NCBI GenBank assembly: GCA_003164715.1
Contig: PLTZ01000019.1
Location: 84,419 to 148,418 of the forward strand
DNA: 64,000 bases
Source: Opitutaceae bacterium
Lineage (GTDB): Bacteria; Verrucomicrobiota; Verrucomicrobiia; Opitutales; Opitutaceae
Direction of reading: 5' to 3'
The translations under genes were made by a program, and so were the position numbers. The notes under the pieces are model-generated. The model worked only from the letters and a program-made list of their open reading frames with translations. It was not told the DNA's origin and ran no database searches. The stretch's first letter is position 1. The number at the start of each line of letters is the position of its first letter. Shown one piece after another: positions 57,578 through 64,000 of this stretch.

Positions 57578-58975
57578 TCAGGCTTTCTTGAGCGGCTCCA
57601 GCCGGTAGCCCTCCTTGCCGTCGAGCATGGACCAGCCGGCGGCGGCGAGTTCCGCGCGGAGCCGGTCGGCGGTGGCGAAGTCCTTCGCCCTCTTGGACTC
57701 CCAGCGCCGCGCCGCGAGCGACTCCACCGCGGCCGGCGGCCCCGCGGAGGCACCGGGGGACCCCAGGGCTCCCAGGTCAAGGCCGAGCGCGTAAAGGACC
57801 CGCTCAAACGCCGCGCGGTCGCCCGGCTGGGCTTTCGCGGGATCGGTCGCGTTGACAAGCGTGAACAGGGCGCCCAGGGCGCCGGGCGTGTTGAGGTCGT
57901 CTGTGAGCGCCCTGAACACGGGCTCGAAGAGCGTCGAAGGAGGCTCGCCCTGGCCCTTTGGCGGGACTCCGAGGCCGTCCGAGAAGCGCTTGAGGGCCTT
58001 CAGCGCGCTGTCCGCGGCGTGGAGCGAATCAAGCGTGAAGTTAAGCTGCTTGCGGGGATGGCCCGAGAGGAGCGCGTAGCGCAGGGCCATCGGCGAATAT
58101 CCCTTCTCCACCAACTCCCCTAGGGTGAAGTAGTTGCCCTTGCTCTTGCTCATCTTCGTGCTCTCCACGAGTAGGTGCTCGCTGTGGTACCAGTGGCGGG
58201 CGAAGGTGGTTCCATTGCAGCACTGGCTCTGGGCGATCTCGTTCTCGTGGTGCGGAAACAGGAGGTCGACGCCGCCCGTGTGCAGGTCGATCGTCTCCCC
58301 GAGGTGTTTCTTGACCATGGCGCTGCATTCGATGTGCCATCCGGGCCTGCCTTCGGCCGCGCTGGGGGGCCCCGGCCACCTGACGTCGCCGTCCTCCTCG
58401 GGCTTGTAGGCCTTCCAGAGAGCGAAGTCGCCTAGGTCGTCCTTGTGGTCGGCGTCGAAGACGCTGTTCGTGACCTTAAGCTCGCGCTCCTTGATCCGCG
58501 AGAGCGCGCCGTAGTCCGGGAACGAGCTGATCTTGAAGTAGACGGAGCCGTCGGCGGTCCTGTAGGCGTTGCCCTTGCGCATGAGGACGTCGATCATGTC
58601 GACTTGCTCGCGGATGTGGCCCGTGGCCGTCGGCTCGACGTGGGGCGGCAGGCAGTTGAGCGCCACGCAGTCGGCGTGGAAGAGCTCGGTCCATTTGCGG
58701 GTGATCTCCGCCAGGGGCCGCTTTTCCGCCCGCGCCTGCGCAATGGTCCTGTCGTCGACATCCGTGATGTTGCGCACGTGTTTCACCTTGCCGGGGAACT
58801 CGAGTTCGAAGAGCCGGCGCAGGACGTCGTTCACAACGAACGTGCGGAAGTTGCCGATGTGGCCCGCCGCATACACGGTCAGTCCGCAGTTGTAGAAGCG
58901 GAAAACGCCGTCCGGGTTTTCCGGTCGGAGCTCGCGCGTCTCCCGCGACATCGAGTCGAAAAGCTTGATGGCCAT
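57578..58975 (-). CDS. cysS: cysteinyl-tRNA synthetase
   Basis: FYNCGLTVYAAGHIGNFRTFVVNDVLRR, WHIECSAMVKKHLGETIDLHTGGVDLLFPHHENEIAQSQ, STKMSKSKGNYFTL. Confidence 0.96.
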   Translation of the reverse strand: MAIKLFDSMSRETRELRPENPDGVFRFYNCGLTVYAAGHIGNFRTFVVNDVLRRLFELEFPGKVKHVRNITDVDDRTIAQARAEKRPLAEITRKWTELFHADCVALNCLPPHVEPTATGHIREQVDMIDVLMRKGNAYRTADGSVYFKISSFPDYGALSRIKERELKVTNSVFDADHKDDLGDFALWKAYKPEEDGDVRWPGPPSAAEGRPGWHIECSAMVKKHLGETIDLHTGGVDLLFPHHENEIAQSQCCNGTTFARHWYHSEHLLVESTKMSKSKGNYFTLGELVEKGYSPMALRYALLSGHPRKQLNFTLDSLHAADSALKALKRFSDGLGVPPKGQGEPPSTLFEPVFRALTDDLNTPGALGALFTLVNATDPAKAQPGDRAAFERVLYALGLDLGALGSPGASAGPPAAVESLAARRWESKRAKDFATADRLRAELAAAGWSMLDGKEGYRLEPLKKA

Positions 58976-59130
58976 GAAGGTGTGAGAAGGGGATGGGTAT
59001 GCTACCTGAAAACTCGCCGCGGCGGAACGCTGATCTAGCCCGACAGCCTGGGACCGGGGTGCGGTGGCGCAAATTCTTGTGGCGACCCGGCGGCAGCCGT
59101 GCTCAAATCAGCCAACGAGCCAACGAAAAC

Positions 59131-60144
59131 ATGTCCAACTCATTCAAGCTCAATCTCGTTCAACGTCCCAGAAGGCTTCGCAGGACTGCGGAGCTGCGCG
59201 CACTCGTTGAGGAGACCGCGCTGCGCCCGGCGGACTTGATCGCCCCGGTCTTTGTCATTGATGGGAAGGGACGTCCGGAGCCGATCGAGTCCATGCCCGG
59301 TGTCTTCCGCTACACCATCCCGGACCTGGTGAAGGAGTGCGGGTCGCTCCGGAAGCTGGGAATCCTGGCCGTGGCGCTCTTCCCAAAGCTCGACCCCCGG
59401 CTCAAGGACGAGGACGGGACCGCGGCGCTGCGCGAGGACGCGCTCATCCTTCGCGCGGTCCGGGCGGTCAAGAAGGCCGTCCCGAACATGATCGTCATGA
59501 CCGACATCGCGCTCGACCCCTACACGACGCACGGGCACGACGGCGTCCTCCTTTCCGACCGCAGCGACGTGGACAACGACCGCACGGTCGCGATCCTGGC
59601 GAAGATGGCCGTCCTGCACGCCTCTGCCGGCGTCGACCTCGTCGCGCCGAGCGACATGATGGACGGGAGGGTGGGGGCGATCCGCAGGGCGCTGGATGCC
59701 GCAGACCGCGAGGGAACGGCGATCATGGCCTACACGGCCAAGTACGCCTCGGCCTACTACGGGCCGTTCCGCGACGCGGTGGGAAGCGCAAAGGCCTCGG
59801 GCACCCGCAGCCTCGACAAGCGGGGCTACCAGCTGAACCCAGCGAACCGCCGCGAGGCCGTGACCGAGCTCAGGCTCGACGAGGCCGAGGGTGCGGACAT
59901 CGTCATGGTGAAGCCCGCTGGCCTCTATTTGGACATCATCCGGGAGTTGCGCTTCGCGACCCGCAAGCCGATCGCGGCCTATCAGGTGTCGGGTGAGTAT
60001 TCCCAGATCCAGGCCGCCGCCCGGCTTGGCTGGCTCGACCTCGCCCAGTGCCGCAGGGAGTCGCTTGTTTCAATCAAGAGGGCCGGCGCCAACATGATCC
60101 TGACATACTTCGCCAAGGACGTGGCCGCCGAACTGAACGGCTAG
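59131..60144 (+). CDS. hemB: delta-aminolevulinic acid dehydratase (porphobilinogen synthase)
   Basis: RPRRLRRTAELRALVEET, LALDPYTTHGHDGVL, VAPSDMMDGRVGAIRRALD, MVKPAGLYLDIIRELR. Confidence 0.96.
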   Translation: MSNSFKLNLVQRPRRLRRTAELRALVEETALRPADLIAPVFVIDGKGRPEPIESMPGVFRYTIPDLVKECGSLRKLGILAVALFPKLDPRLKDEDGTAALREDALILRAVRAVKKAVPNMIVMTDIALDPYTTHGHDGVLLSDRSDVDNDRTVAILAKMAVLHASAGVDLVAPSDMMDGRVGAIRRALDAADREGTAIMAYTAKYASAYYGPFRDAVGSAKASGTRSLDKRGYQLNPANRREAVTELRLDEAEGADIVMVKPAGLYLDIIRELRFATRKPIAAYQVSGEYSQIQAAARLGWLDLAQCRRESLVSIKRAGANMILTYFAKDVAAELNG

Positions 60145-60152
60145 GGCCCCCT

Positions 60153-60731
60153 TCAGAACGCCGAGCGGGAGATCTGGATTGAGTCGCCCGGCTCGAGCTT
60201 CGGGTCCTGGGACGGGCTCTTCTGCGCAAGCTTGATGTCCACGTAGTAAAGGACCTGGTTGCGGACGACGCTCACTTTGTCCTCCTTGGCATACAGCGTG
60301 AACCCCCCGGCGGCCTGCACGGCCTTGGCCGCCGTGAGGTCGGGCGTCCAGATGATCCTGCCCGGCTTCTCCACCTCGCCGCCGACGTAGACGTAGCGCT
60401 CCGTCACGCTCACCGAGATGTCGACCGACGTGTAGATCTTCTTAGTGACGTAGGCCTCGCGGATCAGGTGCGTGAGGCCGCCGGCCGTCTGGCCCGACGC
60501 CTTGATGGTCCCGATGTACGGCAGGCTGATGATCCCCTGGTCGTCGATCTGGACGCTGTTCGTCGACGGGTCCGGAACCCCGATGATGGCGACCGTCAGG
60601 CTATCGCCCGGGCGCAGCTGGGAGGCCGTCGCCGCGGACGGGATGACCGGGTTCTTGCCGGTGGGCTCGGTGGTCGCGCAGCCCGCGAGGACTCCAATGA
60701 GGGCGATCGACGCGGCGCGGAAAAGATGCAT
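60153..60731 (-). CDS. polysaccharide export (Wza-like, SLBB) outer-membrane lipoprotein
   Basis: LIGVLAGCATT lipobox, LRPGDSLTVAIIGVPD, VDISVSVTERYVYVGGEVEKPGRIIW. Confidence 0.87.
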   Translation of the reverse strand: MHLFRAASIALIGVLAGCATTEPTGKNPVIPSAATASQLRPGDSLTVAIIGVPDPSTNSVQIDDQGIISLPYIGTIKASGQTAGGLTHLIREAYVTKKIYTSVDISVSVTERYVYVGGEVEKPGRIIWTPDLTAAKAVQAAGGFTLYAKEDKVSVVRNQVLYYVDIKLAQKSPSQDPKLEPGDSIQISRSAF

Positions 60732-60750
60732 GGCGCGGGTGGGAGGGGGG

Positions 60751-61527
60751 TCAGCGCTTGCCGCGCGACTTGCGCCGCGGCTTTTCCGCTTCCTCCTCGT
60801 CCGTCGCCTCCTCGCCGTCGCCTTCCTTCTTCTCGCCGTCCTCCTTGTCGTCATCCTTCTCCTCGTCATCGCCGTCCTCGTCCCACTTGAGCGACTCGTC
60901 GTTCTTTAGCTTCTCCTCCTCCTCGGCGTCCAAGGTGGGCAGGTCGTCCTCCTCCTCCTCGGCGGCCTTCGTGGGATGCTCCTCGTCCCCGTCGATACCG
61001 TCGGGCATGAAGTCGAGGATGGCGCAGAGCTCCGTGAAGGTGTGCACGGCCTTGCCCTCGATGAAGTGGGTGTTCTGCTCCTCGCGGATCTCGTCCTCGA
61101 CCTCGTCGACGGTGAGCTTGCTCTCGAAGGCGAACAGGTCGTTGAGCATCTTTACGCGGCACCTCGTGAGGTGGTCGAGCAGGTCGGCATACGGGCCGTT
61201 CTCCTCGTCGAGGATGTCCGGCAGGACGAAGAGCTTCTCGTCCGACTCGAAGATGGACTCCTTCACGCGTTTCAGGCGCACCTTTCCCGAGCCCAGGTCC
61301 TTCTCGATCCTGAAGGGGATGAACGCCGCCTCAAACAGGTCCTGCTGGAAGCCATAGTCCCGGAGCGCGTCGACGAGCTCGATCAGGTGGGCGACCTGCC
61401 TCGGGTCAACGATGCTCAGCCCGTCCACATCCCAGCGCACCGGATCGCTCGTCTCGCAGACCCACCAGTTGTGGTCTTCGCCCAGCCGAACGATGCACCA
61501 GTCGAGTGTGGAAGTGGGTTTAGCCAT
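60751..61527 (-). CDS. hypothetical protein with long acidic low-complexity C-terminus
   Basis: Ordered N-terminus MAKPTSTLDWCIVRLGEDHNWWVCETSDPVRWDVDGLSIV...; tail of Glu/Asp/Lys runs ending PRRKSRGKR. Confidence 0.75.
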   Translation of the reverse strand: MAKPTSTLDWCIVRLGEDHNWWVCETSDPVRWDVDGLSIVDPRQVAHLIELVDALRDYGFQQDLFEAAFIPFRIEKDLGSGKVRLKRVKESIFESDEKLFVLPDILDEENGPYADLLDHLTRCRVKMLNDLFAFESKLTVDEVEDEIREEQNTHFIEGKAVHTFTELCAILDFMPDGIDGDEEHPTKAAEEEEDDLPTLDAEEEEKLKNDESLKWDEDGDDEEKDDDKEDGEKKEGDGEEATDEEEAEKPRRKSRGKR

Positions 61528-61699
61528 GGATTCGGGAATAGCAGGAAATTTTAGCCGCAGCGTGCGAGCGCGGGGCTTAATAACAAGCACAAAAACGCAG
61601 TGCCTTTGTCCGGAATCGGCGCGTGCGGAACGCATTGATAGGGCGGGGCTTCAGCTGCAGCACTTGCGTTTTGGCGGCCGGATTTCAGGCTGGCGACGC

Positions 61700-62764
61700 A
61701 TGGGTGCGATCTATGAAAAAGTAATAAGGCCCGTTTTGTTTCGCCTCGACCCCGAGCGCGCCCACGAATTGGCCGTCGAATCGATGGCGCTTCTGGGGAG
61801 GTTTGCGCCCTTGTGCCGAATGCTCGAGTCGCTCGTGCGCCTGGCGCCGGAAAGCTTCCGTCCGATCGACGCCCTCGGGCTCAGGTTCCCGAACGCCGTC
61901 GGCCTGGCCGCCGGCTTCGACAAGAACGCCCGCGCGTGGCCCGCCGCGGCGGCGCTCGGGTTCGGGCACGTGGAGGTCGGGACCGTGACCGCGCTCGCCC
62001 AGCCGGGCAACCTGAAGCCGCGGGTGTTCCGCTACCCGAGGCAGGAGGCGGTCATCAACCGCATGGGCTTCAACAATGAGGGCTCGGAGGCCGTCGCCGC
62101 CAGGCTCTCGCGCCTGCCGCCCCCCGGCAAGAGGCGGGTGCCGGTCGGCATCAACCTTGGAAAATCCAAGGTGACCGAGCTCGACCGGGCGCCCGAGGAC
62201 TACCTGGCGAGCTTCTCGAGGCTCGCCGGCTACGCGGACTTTGTCGTGCTCAACGTCTCGAGCCCGAACACCCCGGGCCTGCGGCAGCTCCAGGACGAGT
62301 CCCGGCTGCGGGAGCTGCTCTCGGCTGTGACGCGGGCGAACGCGGAGCGGACCGCGGCGCGGGGGGTGCCGCGCGTGCCGATCCTCCTAAAGATAGCGCC
62401 GGACCTCAGCTTCCCCCAGATTGACGCCGTGCTCGGCGTCGTCTCCGACTTTGGGCTCGACGGGATGGTCGCCACCAACACCACGCTGGCGAGGCCGGGA
62501 GTGTTCTCGGGCGTCGGGGAGGCGGGCGGCCTAAGCGGCGCGCCGCTCAGGCGCCGCTCCACGGAGGTGATCAGGTATATCTCTCGCGCGACCGCCGGGC
62601 GCCTCCCGATCATTGGCGCGGGCGGCGTCACGGACGCCGTGAGCGCCGCGGAGAAACTGGACGCGGGCGCCTCGCTCGTGCAGCTCTACACAGGGATGAT
62701 CTACCGCGGACCGTTCTTCGCGGCGGAGCTCGCCCGGGGGCTTTCCGACGGCCAGCGCCGGTGA
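61700..62764 (+). CDS. pyrD: quinone-dependent dihydroorotate dehydrogenase
   Basis: GLRFPNAVGLAAGFDKNARAW, EVGTVTALAQPGNLKPRVFR, NRMGFNNEGSEAVA, LNVSSPNTPGLRQLQ, SLVQLYTGMIYRGP. Confidence 0.96.
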   Translation: MGAIYEKVIRPVLFRLDPERAHELAVESMALLGRFAPLCRMLESLVRLAPESFRPIDALGLRFPNAVGLAAGFDKNARAWPAAAALGFGHVEVGTVTALAQPGNLKPRVFRYPRQEAVINRMGFNNEGSEAVAARLSRLPPPGKRRVPVGINLGKSKVTELDRAPEDYLASFSRLAGYADFVVLNVSSPNTPGLRQLQDESRLRELLSAVTRANAERTAARGVPRVPILLKIAPDLSFPQIDAVLGVVSDFGLDGMVATNTTLARPGVFSGVGEAGGLSGAPLRRRSTEVIRYISRATAGRLPIIGAGGVTDAVSAAEKLDAGASLVQLYTGMIYRGPFFAAELARGLSDGQRR

Positions 62765-62789
62765 GCCCGCACCCCGGGGAAGCTCCGGT

Positions 62790-63707
62790 TCAAATCACCC
62801 AGTCCTCGACGTAGCCGACCAGCGCCTCCTTCTTCTGGCGCGGCCTAATCACGAGGTCGTCCGCCTTGAAGTAGGCGATGCTGTTCGCCGGCACGGATTC
62901 CAGGAGCCAGACGTTTCCGCCGACGACCGAGTTCGCGCCTATCCGGGTGTCGCCGCCGAGGATCGTCGCATGGGCGTAGATTGTGACGTTGTCGGCGATG
63001 TCCGGGTGGCGCTTGACGCCCTTGACCGGGTTGCCCTGATTGTCGGTCTCGAAGGACTTGGCGCCCAGGGTCACGCCCTGGTAGAGCTTCACGTGTGAGC
63101 CGATCGTCGCGGTCTCCCCGATCACCACCCCCGTGCCGTGGTCGATGAAGAAGTGGGTTCCGATCTGCGCGCCGGGGTGGATGTCGATGCCCGTCCGCTC
63201 GTGGGCGAACTCGGTGATCATCCGGGGCAGGAGCGGGATCCTCATGCTGTAGAGGACGTGCGCAAAGCGCTGGAGCGAGATCGCGAGCACGCACGGATAG
63301 GCGACGATGATCTCCTCGTAGCTGAGCGCGGCTGGGTCGCCCTGATAGGCCGCCTCGACGTCGGTCCGGATCGCCTTCCGGAGGTCGGCCAACTTGCCGA
63401 GCGTTTCCGCCGCCAGGAGGCGGGCGCGCTTCTTGGGCTCGGGGTCGCGCGCAAAGCGGAGGCTTTTCTCGATCTCGACCTCGAGCCTGTTCCCGATCCT
63501 GGCGAGCACCGTGTCGACGAGCTTAGGCACGTCCTTCTTCTCGAGCTTGGTCTCCTCAAAGTAGCCCGGGAAGAGGAGATGCATGCAGTCCCTGGAAATC
63601 TCGTTCACCGACTCCTGCGACGGCAGGTTGATGCCGTCCAGGTGGTTGATCCCGCCGTCCGTCTCATACGAGGCGAGCAGGGCCGCTTTGATGTCGTCGA
63701 GTTTCAT
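62790..63707 (-). CDS. cysE: serine O-acetyltransferase (EpsC/SrpH-type)
   Basis: IDIHPGAQIGTHFFIDHGTGVVIGETATIGSHVKLYQGVTLGAKSF; hexapeptide repeats. Confidence 0.92.
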   Translation of the reverse strand: MKLDDIKAALLASYETDGGINHLDGINLPSQESVNEISRDCMHLLFPGYFEETKLEKKDVPKLVDTVLARIGNRLEVEIEKSLRFARDPEPKKRARLLAAETLGKLADLRKAIRTDVEAAYQGDPAALSYEEIIVAYPCVLAISLQRFAHVLYSMRIPLLPRMITEFAHERTGIDIHPGAQIGTHFFIDHGTGVVIGETATIGSHVKLYQGVTLGAKSFETDNQGNPVKGVKRHPDIADNVTIYAHATILGGDTRIGANSVVGGNVWLLESVPANSIAYFKADDLVIRPRQKKEALVGYVEDWVI

Positions 63708-63765
63708 GAGGAATGACCGCCCGGAAGGTCCCCCAGGCAGGCGGGTGCGTCAAAACCCAATTTCA

Positions 63766-63803
63766 GGGCTGGACAACCTCGGGCGGTTGTCCCTGATTAG
63801 CCC
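63766..63803. other. two-tier stem-loop between cysE and tRNA-Leu
   Basis: GGACAACC (63771-63778) pairs GGTTGTCC (63785-63792), loop TCGGGC; flanked by GGGCT / AGCCC. Confidence 0.5.
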
Positions 63804-63820
63804 TTCTCCCTGATACATGT

Positions 63821-63905
63821 GCTCAGGTGGTGGAATTGGTAGACACACACGTTTGAGGGGCGTGTGCCGTAAGGCGTAAGGGTTCGAGTCCCTTCCTGAG
63901 CACCA
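63821..63905 (+). tRNA. tRNA-Leu (anticodon GAG), CCA encoded
   Basis: Acceptor GCTCAGG/CCTGAGC, anticodon stem CACGT/GCGTG with loop TTGAGGG, long variable arm, GGTTCGAGTCC T-arm, ACCA end. Confidence 0.95.
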
Positions 63906-64000
63906 TATTAACCAACTCCCCTAGAGGGAATTGCGGATCTCTCTATCTCGAGCTGCCGACCCTCGCAGACAACCGGGATCTCCACCACGGTTTGGGGACC

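Noticed and set aside
60751-61000. Acidic repeat as a plus-strand Ser/Phe-rich ORF (60758..61357 +)
   Set aside because: Plus-strand translation is just the complement of the GAG/GAC-rich acidic tail; no start context or domain.

Overview
High-GC bacterial chromosomal segment. Gene content looks like a PVC/Verrucomicrobia (Opitutaceae-like) genome; this is inferred from protein families and no search was run. Most of the window is densely packed core metabolism and information processing: lpxA (partial), pdxA, an IscA/ErpA-type protein, infC, an amidase, argH, mutL, glgP, folA, ald, gmhA, recF, ruvC, hemH, gpmI, aspS, glnB, thrS, cysS, hemB, pyrD, cysE and a tRNA-Leu(GAG). The accessory-like core runs from about 4.6 to 29 kb. 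It holds (i) an ECF sigma factor divergent from an Oar-like TonB receptor; (ii) four tandem, partly overlapping paralogues of multi-spanning membrane proteins with C-terminal TPRs, resembling TMTC/GT-C glycosyltransferases, followed by dinB; (iii) an nrdB-nrdA operon whose R2 looks like a class Ic (Tyr-less) subunit with Leu at the radical position, and whose R1 is interrupted by a 378-aa intein with LAGLIDADG motifs and an atypical Gly at the +1 extein position; (iv) two tail-to-tail Phd/VapC-type toxin-antitoxin modules plus a decayed third antitoxin; (v) a fifth TMTC-like paralogue divergent from a DPM1-like GT2. The strongest candidates for follow-up are the Gly+1 intein in a class Ic ribonucleotide reductase and the TMTC-like/GT2 putative protein-glycosylation set.
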